Of a stretch of 25,742 nt of DNA, positions 6,644-14,957 are shown piece by piece. The notes under the pieces were generated by a model, which did no database searches, was not told the DNA's origin, and saw nothing but the letters and a program-made list of their open reading frames with translations. This stretch comes from an uncultured Eubacterium sp. (GTDB taxonomy: Bacteria > Bacillota > Clostridia > Lachnospirales > Lachnospiraceae), in the NCBI GenBank assembly GCA_934351445.1, contig CAKRIZ010000033.1:1-25742 (forward strand), written 5' to 3'. The stretch's first letter is position 1; every line of letters starts with the position of its first letter. A program made the position numbers and the translations under genes.

Positions 6644-7648
6644 CTAAATCTCCCTTCTCTTTAATGCTGCCTTGTCAACAGAACGCTGTACAAGTACATT
6701 CAGGATAACGAACACGAGGATGATGATACCCTTGATCGCCTTCTGCCAGAACTGTGATACACCGATCAGGGGAAGTCCCTTACCGATGATCGCGATTACG
6801 AGCGCTCCCATAAACACACCGACGATATTTCCTTTACCACCAGTCATGCTCACACCGCCTACTACACAGGCTGCGATACAGTCCATCTCAAGACCTTCAC
6901 CCATGTTACCCTGTGCAGATGCGTACAGTGAAGTAAACATTCCGCCGGCAAGTCCTGTCAGACCACCCAGGATCGTATAACAGATGGTCTTTACTTTTCT
7001 TACATTGATACCGGATACAGATGCTGCCTCGGCATTAGAACCTACCGCATAGATCTTACGTCCGGCCGGTGTCCATTTCAGTATGATATAGAAGATCACA
7101 TACAGGATGATAACAATAACCAACAGGTTATTGATGACACCAAATCCAAGATAACTCTTCTGTGCAAAATTCTTATAATTCTCTGTGAAATCCATAGCTG
7201 CAACCCACTCGTTATGTGCTACGAGGTAGGTAGCTCCACGGAATGCATTCATACATCCCATCGTTGCAATGATCGGAGGTACTTTGCCATAAGAGATCAC
7301 TGCTCCGATTAACAGGCCACATGCAAGACCAACGACAATCGCAATACCGAATACTGCAACGATTGGCAGTTCCTGATGGCCACGGAAGATCAGGGATGCA
7401 CACATTCCTGAAAGTGCCAGTGTGGAACCAACACTGATATCGATACCACCAGTCAGCATGACAAGCATCATACCGATCGCGATAACAAAGTCCACTGCAT
7501 AGTTTTTGAACATTCCGTTCAGGTTATCCAGCTGGAAGAAAGCGCCGCCGGATTTTGCTTCGATGAAGACCGCCAATATAACCACGATAAGAAACAGGAT
7601 TGTTTCACGGGAACCGGTGATCTTTTTCAAAACTGATTTATTTTCCAT
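6644..7648 (-). CDS. Sugar ABC transporter permease (RbsC/RhaP-RhaQ family), first permease
   Basis: 334 aa from the ATG at 7648. A GTG nine bases further upstream (7657) is an alternative start, but its ribosome site (AAAGGTGA) would sit only about 3 bases away, whereas the spacing suits the ATG. Many hydrophobic helices are present. Family motifs are MLTGGIDISVGSTLALSGM and CVVGGVSMTGGKGNIVGVFMG, homologous to those of the second permease. It lies 19 bp after the ATPase gene and 2 bp before the next permease. The two permeases are clearly paralogous but diverged, as is usual for rhamnose and AI-2 type importers. Confidence 0.9.
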   Translation of the reverse strand: MENKSVLKKITGSRETILFLIVVILAVFIEAKSGGAFFQLDNLNGMFKNYAVDFVIAIGMMLVMLTGGIDISVGSTLALSGMCASLIFRGHQELPIVAVFGIAIVVGLACGLLIGAVISYGKVPPIIATMGCMNAFRGATYLVAHNEWVAAMDFTENYKNFAQKSYLGFGVINNLLVIVIILYVIFYIILKWTPAGRKIYAVGSNAEAASVSGINVRKVKTICYTILGGLTGLAGGMFTSLYASAQGNMGEGLEMDCIAACVVGGVSMTGGKGNIVGVFMGALVIAIIGKGLPLIGVSQFWQKAIKGIIILVFVILNVLVQRSVDKAALKRREI

Positions 7649-7667
7649 TTTCTCCACTCACCTTTCC

Positions 7668-9179
7668 CTACTTGTCTGCGGTATTCTTTAAAGATTTTGC
7701 CATAGCGAACTCCAGAATACCTTCCTGTGTTGCCTCGTCTCGACTCAACTCGCCGGTGATCTTTCCTTCGCACATTACAATGATACGGTCACTCATATTG
7801 AGTACCTCAGGCATCTCAGATGAGATCATAATGATCGCATATCCGCGCTGTGCCAGCTGACCCATGATGTCATAGATCTCGGCCTTGGCACCGACATCAA
7901 TACCCTTTGTTGGTTCATCCATGATCAGCACTTTCAGATCAGATGCGAGGATCTTGGATACAGCTACCTTCTGCTGGTTACCACCGGACAGAGTACTTAC
8001 CTTATCAAACAGTGATACTGCCTTAGTATCTACTTCCTCTGCCAGCTTCTTGGCTGCTGCGCGCTCAGCCTTATCGTTCGTAAAGAACTTATTTCCGTAT
8101 TTTTCGATCTCTGTCAGGGTAATGTTACGTCCGATACCCCAATCCAGAATCAATCCCAGATTGGAACGATCCTCTGTCAGAAGTCCGATACCGTTTGCAA
8201 TCGCATCATGCGGGTTGCGGATCTTAATCTCTTTTCCGTTCAGGAAGATCTTGCCGCTGTCGAGCTTTTCTACTCCGTAGATCGTCTGGATCACCTCTGT
8301 TCTGCGGGCTCCTACCAGACCGGTCAATCCAAGGATCTCACCCTTTCTCACGCTGAAGGATACATCCTTGAAAAATCCCTCCCTGGACAGATTCTCTACA
8401 CGTAAGACTTCCTCGCCGAGCTCTACCTCCGGCTTCGGGAACATATCTGTGATCTCACGACCAACCATCGCAGTGATCAGGTCTGCATTTGAGATCTTGT
8501 CAACATCGTATGTTCCTACATATTTTGAATCACGGAATACGGTAACTCTCGTAGCGAGACGGTACATATCCTCAAATCTGTGTGAAATAAAGATGATAGA
8601 TGCTCCCTCATCTCTTAATTTCTCTGAAATACGATACAGATTCTCTGACTCGTTCTTGGTCAGTGAAGCGGTCGGCTCATCCATGATGATGATCTTCGCA
8701 TTGGATGATAATGCCTTGGCGATCTCTACCATCTGCTGCTGTGCGACAGATAAAGAACCCATCTCTGCGGTAGACTTGAAATCTGCATTCAGCTGTGCGA
8801 GCAGCTTATCTGCCTCCTCGTACATCTCTTTCCACTGGATCATGCCATGTTTTACTTTTTCATGACCCATAAAAATGTTTTCCGCTACACTTAAGTGCGG
8901 GTAAGCAGTCACATGCTGGTAAATCGCCGCGATACCTGCTGCCTGGCTGTCATTCGGTCCCTTAAAATCGACTTTCTCGCCATTGAGATACATCTCTCCG
9001 CCATCGGCTTTATGTACACCGGTAATTACCTTAATAAAAGTAGATTTTCCGGCTCCGTTTTCTCCCATCAGTGCGTGGATCTCGCCTGCCTTCAACTGAA
9101 AGCTCACATTGTCAAGTGCCTTCACACCGGGGAAAATCTTGGTGATCCCTTTTAATTCCAGAACATATTCTGAAGCCAT
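7668..9179 (-). CDS. Sugar ABC transporter ATP-binding protein, duplicated (RbsA/RhaT/MglA type)
   Basis: 503 aa with two fused ATPase domains, the normal size for carbohydrate CUT2-family importers. Domain 1 has Walker A GENGAGKST (39-47), Q-loop Gln88, signature LSVAQ (143-147), Walker B IIIMDE (163-168) and switch His200. Domain 2 has a degenerate Walker A (GLVGARRTE, 287-295), a good signature LSGGN (397-401), Walker B VLIMDE (417-422) and Ser in place of the switch His. This asymmetry is normal in RbsA-like proteins, where one site hydrolyses ATP. It is the first gene of the importer transcription unit. The start follows AAGGAG, and the divergent promoter region shared with the YesN-like gene lies upstream. 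Confidence 0.93.
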   Translation of the reverse strand: MASEYVLELKGITKIFPGVKALDNVSFQLKAGEIHALMGENGAGKSTFIKVITGVHKADGGEMYLNGEKVDFKGPNDSQAAGIAAIYQHVTAYPHLSVAENIFMGHEKVKHGMIQWKEMYEEADKLLAQLNADFKSTAEMGSLSVAQQQMVEIAKALSSNAKIIIMDEPTASLTKNESENLYRISEKLRDEGASIIFISHRFEDMYRLATRVTVFRDSKYVGTYDVDKISNADLITAMVGREITDMFPKPEVELGEEVLRVENLSREGFFKDVSFSVRKGEILGLTGLVGARRTEVIQTIYGVEKLDSGKIFLNGKEIKIRNPHDAIANGIGLLTEDRSNLGLILDWGIGRNITLTEIEKYGNKFFTNDKAERAAAKKLAEEVDTKAVSLFDKVSTLSGGNQQKVAVSKILASDLKVLIMDEPTKGIDVGAKAEIYDIMGQLAQRGYAIIMISSEMPEVLNMSDRIIVMCEGKITGELSRDEATQEGILEFAMAKSLKNTADK

Positions 9180-9241
9180 TGATCATTGCTCCTTTCTCTC
9201 CCATTGTTTGTCAAAAGAGTAATATCTCTCTCAACCTTGTA

Positions 9242-9300
9242 ATTATCTTATCATTTCATTTTGGGTAATCCTATCGTAATTTTTTTTGATTGTGGGTATT
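9242..9300 (-). promoter_or_regulatory. Importer promoter with candidate YesN operator
   Basis: On the minus strand a GATAAT -10 box (9242-9247) has only a poor -35 (GATTAC, 9265-9270), as expected of an activator-dependent promoter. Two 11-bp boxes, TTTTGGGTAAT (9259-9269) and TTGTGGGTATT (9290-9300) as read on the plus strand, match at 9 of 11 positions and lie exactly 31 bp apart, three helical turns. The promoter-proximal box overlaps the -35. This geometry suits an AraC-type DNA-binding dimer. Function is inferred. Confidence 0.45.
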
Positions 9301-9357
9301 TTTTTTCGGTCTTTGCTCTTTTACGGTCATGCACAATCACATGATAAGATCTGGCAC

Positions 9358-9386
9358 GTGACAGCCATCTTCCGATGTGCTAGAAT
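9358..9386 (+). promoter_or_regulatory. Promoter of the YesN/YesM-like operon
   Basis: A GTGACA -35 box (9358-9363) and a TAGAAT -10 box (9381-9386) have a 17-bp spacer. TGC precedes the -10, giving an extended -10 element. Each hexamer has one mismatch to consensus. The start codon lies 51 bp beyond. Confidence 0.6.
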
Positions 9387-9436
9387 ATGTGCAGACGTAA
9401 CTATGAACATATGAACATCAGATACGGAGGATCACC

Positions 9437-10978
9437 ATGCGTATTCTAATAGCAGATGATGAAGAACTGACAAGAAAAGGAATCATATCCAGTATAGACT
9501 GGGAGAACCTCGGCATCTCACAGATCGACAGTGCCGATGACGGTATCAATGCACTGTCCCATGCCCAGAAAAATGCTCCGGATATTCTGCTCACAGATGT
9601 GCGCATGCCCCGCATGGATGGGATTGAGCTGTCGAAACGTCTGCGTGAACTGGTTAGCGACTGCCCGATCATCTTTATGAGTGGTTATTCTGACAAAGAA
9701 TATCTCAAGGCCGCCATCAACTTAAAAGCTGTCAGCTATGTGGAAAAACCGTTTACACCGGATGATATCACTCAGGCTCTGACTGAGGCAGTATCTCTCG
9801 TACAAAAGCAGCAGCTTCAACGTGAATCCAACCAGTTTTTTGAGCAGGAGGCGAGTTCCAAGCTGGCACTCATGCTGACACAGCCCTGCGCAGATCTGCA
9901 TGGGCATGCCGCACTCACATTCGACCAAAACCAATATTTTGCAACATTGATTCTCAATACTGGCGAACAGATGCTGCATATGTCTGACCCGGACCGGTCT
10001 GCTTTGTTTGCACAGATCCGAAAGCAGCTAGGCAGCTATCATATGTCTGAGCTGCATACGATGAAGCACACCGCCTACGTGATTCTACATCTGTATGGTT
10101 CTAAAAAACAGCCACCCCAGACAATGGTACGCATCTGCCAGTATATCCGTGATCTGCTGCACCGCTATCAGATCAGCCGTTTCCATCTTGTATTGGGAGA
10201 TACTGTCAAGGGCTATGAAAATGTATATATCTCATACAACAGTGCTGTACTGCTGCTTCAGAGTGCATTTTTCACACCTTACGACACGATTCTTCATCCT
10301 TATGAAGAAGGAGATACCATCGCTGTTACTTATATGAATGAATTTCCTTCACGATTCCGCGAGGCATTATCTGCACGTGATCAAAAGGAGGTCGGCACCC
10401 TATGTGAGGAACTGGCAGGCAAACTCTGGAACAACCGCGGTCTGCTGCCAAATCAGGTGCGGGATCTGTATTACAAACTGCTGATGGTGATATCCAATCT
10501 GCAATATGATTCCAAAGTGAGCGCCAGCTCCGAAGCTGCCCTCTCCAGTCCGCTCGAGCAGCTCAGCCGCTGCATGAATTACAGCGAAGTACACGACCTA
10601 CTCTGCAAAGCTGTCAATAATTACTTTACGCTGCTCGAAACTGCTGTGACAGAGAACTCTACCTTGTTCCTGATCAAAGACTATATCAGCAAAAACTACA
10701 GTGACAGCAGTCTGTCAATCAAAGATATCAGTGACCATGTGCATCTGTCTTCTTCTTATTTATGCACGGTTTTCAAGACGGAGACAGACCAGACACTCAA
10801 TCAGTATCTGACCAACTTTCGCATGGAGAAGGCCAAGCAGCTATTGGCAGACCCACGCAACAAGATCAGTGAGATCGCAGCACGCGTCGGATACGGCGAC
10901 CAGAATTATTTCGGAAAGACCTTCAAAAAGGTGGTCGGTCTGTCACCTTCGGAATACCGTGAAAAGGAGTCCTTATGA
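9437..10978 (+). CDS. YesN-like response regulator with AraC-type DNA-binding domain
   Basis: 513 aa. Receiver domain about 1-120: acidic pair Asp7-Asp8, phospho-acceptor Asp54 in LLTDVRMP, Ser82 and Lys104 in YVEKP. The middle part (about 130-400) is a poorly conserved linker of the kind found in YesN proteins. The C-terminal double helix-turn-helix (about 425-508) contains SIKDISDHVHLSSSYLCTVF and ISEIAARVGYGDQNYFGKTF and ends in GLSPSEYR. The ATG follows GGAGG. Its stop codon overlaps the start of the kinase gene (ATGA), so the two are translationally coupled and form a cognate pair. Divergent from the sugar importer, which it probably activates when phosphorylated. Confidence 0.92.
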   Translation: MRILIADDEELTRKGIISSIDWENLGISQIDSADDGINALSHAQKNAPDILLTDVRMPRMDGIELSKRLRELVSDCPIIFMSGYSDKEYLKAAINLKAVSYVEKPFTPDDITQALTEAVSLVQKQQLQRESNQFFEQEASSKLALMLTQPCADLHGHAALTFDQNQYFATLILNTGEQMLHMSDPDRSALFAQIRKQLGSYHMSELHTMKHTAYVILHLYGSKKQPPQTMVRICQYIRDLLHRYQISRFHLVLGDTVKGYENVYISYNSAVLLLQSAFFTPYDTILHPYEEGDTIAVTYMNEFPSRFREALSARDQKEVGTLCEELAGKLWNNRGLLPNQVRDLYYKLLMVISNLQYDSKVSASSEAALSSPLEQLSRCMNYSEVHDLLCKAVNNYFTLLETAVTENSTLFLIKDYISKNYSDSSLSIKDISDHVHLSSSYLCTVFKTETDQTLNQYLTNFRMEKAKQLLADPRNKISEIAARVGYGDQNYFGKTFKKVVGLSPSEYREKESL

Positions 10979-12813
10979 CCTTAATCAAAAAGATCAAGCA
11001 CATATATGAATACCAGATTTCCCTGCGCGTGAAATTTCTCATCACCCACCTGATACTCACAATCATTCCGGCGATGCTCATCACATACTTTGCCTACAAT
11101 CAGATGGTCAATGTCACAACAAACACGACACTTCACTCCCTGAATACACTGGCTGACCAGACCCGCACCAATATTGGCACGACAGTCAATCAGCTTGAAC
11201 TCATGGCAGAAAATATATGCGGCAATGATTTTTTTTCTTCCTATATAAGGAATATTGAGCCGTCCAGCTATGAATACCTTGTCAATTTTCCGGTATCCGT
11301 CCACAATTTTGAAAATGTAATCGCCAACTGTCTTGATAATTCACTCGTATCAAACGTGCGCATCTATGTCGATGATGAACACTACCGCGTGCTCAGGGAG
11401 CAGACGGATAGCACCGTATTTGACACGTTAAGACCCGCCCTCGGCACTTACTGGCATGGTATTTTCAGCAGTACTCAGGAAAATCTTCTGCTGTGTCCGC
11501 CGCGCTATCTCTCCCCAACGGAGACTACGACACTCGGCTCACACGCTGTCATCCGGCGGATCAGCAGCAGCAATATGGAATGCTATGTCGCAATCTATTT
11601 TAACCAGTCTTCGATTCAGCCGATTCTGCTGCAGGATCTGCCGTACAATAACAGTGTGATCTATATCACCAACTCGCGCAATGAGATTGTCGCTTCGACC
11701 AATACTGCCCTATCCGGTACCTATTATATTCCTTATGATGAGATCACCGATCGGATCCCTTCTGCTTCCAGACAGGAACGCCTGCAGTTTGCAGGCCAGA
11801 ATGTGTACTGTGGCTGTAAAGTCATCCCGGATACAGACTGGATCATGGTATCAGCTGTCCCTGAATCCAACCTGACCTCCGAGGGTAATCAGCTGGTTAT
11901 AAATTTCATGCTGCTCTATGCATTCGTACTGATCATCTGCGTCATCATCAGCCAGCGGCTGAGTGGTTCCGTCACAGGCCGTATTTCAAAAGTCGCCGAA
12001 AACATGCAGCGTGTGCGCAGCAGCGCCCTGCCTGTCCCGATGGAGAACCCGGAAGGATCAGATGAGATCTGTTCACTGATCGATTCCTATAATTATATGT
12101 CAGCAGAGATCAACCGGTTGATCAATGAACAGCAACGGACTGCTGACGAACTGCGCCACTCCGAATTCCGTGCCCTTCAGGCGCAGATCAACCCTCATTT
12201 TCTGTACAACACACTGGATATGATTAACTGGATGGCACGCTCCGGTGAGACAACCCATGTATCGGAAGCAGTCAATCTGCTCTCCCGTTTCTACCGGATC
12301 ACACTCAGCCGTGGCAGTTCGATCATCACCGTTCGCGAAGAACTGGAACATGTCACACTCTATGTCCAGCTTCAGAACATGCGCTTCAATGATAAAATTC
12401 ATTTTTTTGTGGATGTGCCTGATGAGATGCTTGACTATATGATTCCCAAACTGGTTTTTCAGCCGATCGTGGAAAATTCTATTCTGCATGGAATACTCGA
12501 AAAGCCGGTGAAGGAAGGAAATATCGTCATTATGGGCTGGATGGAAAGCGAAACACTTGTATTTGTGATCTCCGATGACGGTGTGGGCATCACACCTGAG
12601 AAACTGGCTGCCATTCTGACCGGCAACGGAAGCAGCAAACATGGCAGCAATATTGCAATTTCAAACACACATAAAAGAATCCAGCTATGCTATGGCAGTC
12701 AGTATGGACTGAGCTACCGCAGCACACCCGGAAGCGAAACCGAGGTAGAGATCCGCATACCCGCCAGCAGCGAATCTGCAGACCCTGCCCCGCATATGAT
12801 TCATCATGAATAA
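10975..12813 (+). CDS. YesM-like sensor histidine kinase
   Basis: 612 aa membrane sensor. Transmembrane helices lie near 21-41 and 307-327 and enclose an outside domain of about 265 residues, probably Cache-like, that would sense a sugar or its binding protein. A HAMP segment follows (about 328-385). The kinase part is of the LytS/YesM His_kinase type: QINPHFLYN with phosphoryl His408, N-box Glu500-Asn501 with His505, and ATP-lid region DDGVGI (534-539). It starts in an ATGA overlap with the regulator and should phosphorylate it. It converges on ung with 4 bp between stop codons and no visible terminator. The ligand is inferred, not seen. Confidence 0.92.
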   Translation: MTLIKKIKHIYEYQISLRVKFLITHLILTIIPAMLITYFAYNQMVNVTTNTTLHSLNTLADQTRTNIGTTVNQLELMAENICGNDFFSSYIRNIEPSSYEYLVNFPVSVHNFENVIANCLDNSLVSNVRIYVDDEHYRVLREQTDSTVFDTLRPALGTYWHGIFSSTQENLLLCPPRYLSPTETTTLGSHAVIRRISSSNMECYVAIYFNQSSIQPILLQDLPYNNSVIYITNSRNEIVASTNTALSGTYYIPYDEITDRIPSASRQERLQFAGQNVYCGCKVIPDTDWIMVSAVPESNLTSEGNQLVINFMLLYAFVLIICVIISQRLSGSVTGRISKVAENMQRVRSSALPVPMENPEGSDEICSLIDSYNYMSAEINRLINEQQRTADELRHSEFRALQAQINPHFLYNTLDMINWMARSGETTHVSEAVNLLSRFYRITLSRGSSIITVREELEHVTLYVQLQNMRFNDKIHFFVDVPDEMLDYMIPKLVFQPIVENSILHGILEKPVKEGNIVIMGWMESETLVFVISDDGVGITPEKLAAILTGNGSSKHGSNIAISNTHKRIQLCYGSQYGLSYRSTPGSETEVEIRIPASSESADPAPHMIHHE

Positions 12814-12817
12814 AAAT

Positions 12818-13495
12818 CTAAATATCCGGAATCTGCCAGTCAACCGGCTCTACTCCATGTTCTGACAGAAACTCATTGGCTTTACTGAAATGGCGGCATC
12901 CGAAAAATCCTCTGTATGCAGACAACGGACTCGGATGCGGTGCTGTCAGCACCAGATGTTTTGGATTCGTCAGCATCGGTATCTTACTCTGTGCCGGTCT
13001 GCCCCACAGCAGGTAGACAATCGGGCGGTCCTGTTCGTTCACCGCACGGATCACTGCATCTGTAAACTGCTCCCAGCCCCTGCCCTGATGGGAATTGGCC
13101 TGATGGGCACGCACTGTCAACACTGTATTGAGTAACAGCACACCCTGATCAGCCCACTTTGTCAGACATCCATGATTCGGTATCTTACAGCCAAGGTCAT
13201 CATGCAGCTCCTTGTAGATATTCACCAGCGAAGGCGGGATCTCCGGCTGTGATTTTTCTACCGAAAAACACAATCCATGCGCCTGATGCTCCCCATGATA
13301 GGGATCCTGCCCCAGAATCAATACTTTCACCTCATGTAACGGCGTGAAATGAAAGGCATTAAAAATATCTTCTGACGGTGGATATACCACATGCTCATGA
13401 TATTCCTGCCGCACAAACCGATAAAGCTGTGCATAATAAGGTTTTCGAAACTCCGGCTCAAGCACCGGCAGCCAGTCATTATCGATCATTGCCAT
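12818..13495 (-). CDS. ung: Uracil-DNA glycosylase, family 1
   Basis: 225 aa, the usual size. It removes uracil from DNA in base-excision repair. The water-activating loop is GQDPYHG (Asp64, His67), the uracil-binding motif is LLLNTVLTVR (120-129), and the DNA-intercalation loop is HPSPLSAYRGFFG with His187. All catalytic residues are present. The start follows AGGAG about 11 bases upstream; an in-frame ATG two codons later is possible. It lies 39 bp after hisF on the same strand, so it is probably the last gene of that transcript. Confidence 0.96.
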   Translation of the reverse strand: MAMIDNDWLPVLEPEFRKPYYAQLYRFVRQEYHEHVVYPPSEDIFNAFHFTPLHEVKVLILGQDPYHGEHQAHGLCFSVEKSQPEIPPSLVNIYKELHDDLGCKIPNHGCLTKWADQGVLLLNTVLTVRAHQANSHQGRGWEQFTDAVIRAVNEQDRPIVYLLWGRPAQSKIPMLTNPKHLVLTAPHPSPLSAYRGFFGCRHFSKANEFLSEHGVEPVDWQIPDI

Positions 13496-13534
13496 CTCTT
13501 TGTTTCTCCTATATCATCCTCCAGCCATACGACA

Positions 13535-14296
13535 CTAGCGGCGCACAGATACGCCACGGTCTGCCAGATAGTTTTTCAGATCCATGATCTCCATCTCTTT
13601 GTAATGAAACAGCGATGCCGCAAGCGCAGCATCTGCCTTTCCTTCGGTCAGTGCATCATAAAAATGTTCCATCGTACCTGCCCCTCCGGAAGCAATGACC
13701 GGAACCGACACGTTTTCTGCGATCTGCCTCGTCAGCGGAATGTCATATCCCGCCTTGGTACCATCGCAATCCATACTGGTCAGCAGGATCTCACCGGCAC
13801 CGAGCTGATCTGCCCGCATCGCCCATTCCACCGCATCCAGTCCGGTATCAATACGCCCGCCATTTTTGTATACATTCCAGCCGCTGCCATCTGCGCGTCG
13901 TCTTGCATCGATCGCCACGACAACGCACTGGCTGCCAAATTTATCCGCAGCCTCACTGATCAGTTCCGGCCGGTTGATCGCCGATGAATTGATCGATATC
14001 TTATCGGCTCCCTCACGCAGCAGTGCACGGAAATCATCGACACTGCGGATACCACCGCCAACGGTAAACGGAATAAACACCTTCTCCGCTACTTTCCGCA
14101 CCATGTCCACAACCGTCTCCCTGCCGTCAGAAGATGCTGTGATATCTAAAAAAACGACCTCATCTGCCCCTGCTTTATCATAGGCCGCTGCGATCTCTAC
14201 CGGATCACCGGCATCACGCAGATTGACAAAATTGACACCTTTTACCACACGTCCATGATTCACATCCAGACACGGAATTATTCGTTTTGTAAACAT
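13535..14296 (-). CDS. hisF: Imidazole glycerol phosphate synthase, cyclase subunit
   Basis: 253 aa TIM barrel. It takes ammonia from HisH and converts PRFAR to imidazole glycerol phosphate and AICAR in histidine synthesis. Catalytic Asp11 (IIPCLDV) and Asp130 (VVAIDARR) are at the canonical positions, and the phosphate-binding loops TVGGGIRS and IASGGAG are present. The start is the ATG after GGAGG (14306-14310); an in-frame ATG 33 bases earlier lies inside hisH. It starts 1 bp after the hisH stop, so the two subunits are made together. No other his genes are seen in the window. Confidence 0.97.
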   Translation of the reverse strand: MFTKRIIPCLDVNHGRVVKGVNFVNLRDAGDPVEIAAAYDKAGADEVVFLDITASSDGRETVVDMVRKVAEKVFIPFTVGGGIRSVDDFRALLREGADKISINSSAINRPELISEAADKFGSQCVVVAIDARRRADGSGWNVYKNGGRIDTGLDAVEWAMRADQLGAGEILLTSMDCDGTKAGYDIPLTRQIAENVSVPVIASGGAGTMEHFYDALTEGKADAALAASLFHYKEMEIMDLKNYLADRGVSVRR

Positions 14297-14297
14297 A

Positions 14298-14921
14298 TCA
14301 GATGTCCTCCTGTGTTCCGATTTGTGCAAAATGATTCAGGATCGCCAGACCGACGGTACTGCTCTTTTCCGGATGAAACTGACAGGCAAACAGGTTGCCT
14401 TTCTCGACAGAAGCATGTACCAGATCCCCGTAAGACGTCGTAGCCTTGACAATCTGCGGATCCGCAGCCTTCAGATAATAAGAATGCACAAAATATACAT
14501 AGGATCCGTCTGCAATCCCCCGGAACAGCCGTCCATCGTTCTGCAGATTCAGCGAATTCCATCCAATATGTGGGATCTTCAAGCCATATTCATCCGAAAA
14601 CCGGACGACACTTCCCTTCAAAAGTCCCAGCCCTTCCACGCCCTGGCTCTCCTCACTGCCGTCAAACAACAGCTGCAGTCCCAGGCAGATACCAAGCATC
14701 GGAATCTGCTGCTCCACGACCTCACGTACCACCTTGTCCAGCTCATATTTTTTCAACTGATGCATCGCATCCCCAAATGCGCCCACACCGGGCAGAATGA
14801 CATGATCCGCATGCAGGATCTCATGCCTGTCCCTTGTAATCACGCTGGGCTGTCCCAACGACGTAAGTGCCTTCTCAACACTTTTCAGATTACCTGCATC
14901 ATAGTCTATGATTGCTATCAT
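14298..14921 (-). CDS. hisH: Imidazole glycerol phosphate synthase, glutaminase subunit
   Basis: 207 aa class I glutamine amidotransferase partner of HisF. The catalytic triad is Cys79 in GICLG, His183 and Glu185 in QFHPEK. The oxyanion-type segment PGVGAFG (44-50) and the HSYYL motif (146-150) are present. The start chosen gives [11 protein letters not shown], the standard HisH N-terminus, with GAGAGGAAG upstream; an upstream in-frame ATG adds eight residues but lacks a ribosome site. It lies 36 bp after the 561-aa membrane-protein gene. Confidence 0.96.
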   Translation of the reverse strand: MIAIIDYDAGNLKSVEKALTSLGQPSVITRDRHEILHADHVILPGVGAFGDAMHQLKKYELDKVVREVVEQQIPMLGICLGLQLLFDGSEESQGVEGLGLLKGSVVRFSDEYGLKIPHIGWNSLNLQNDGRLFRGIADGSYVYFVHSYYLKAADPQIVKATTSYGDLVHASVEKGNLFACQFHPEKSSTVGLAILNHFAQIGTQEDI

Positions 14922-14957
14922 GTCTATCGCTTCCTCTCTGCCCACGTTATTGTTTGA

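Noticed and set aside
6124..6708. Open frame of 194 codons opposite the permease gene
   Set aside because: Antisense shadow of a conserved membrane protein; no ribosome site and composition typical of a reverse-frame translation.
13391..13987. Open frame of 198 codons opposite ung and hisF
   Set aside because: Covers the antisense of two well-identified genes and their gap; no homology signal seen.
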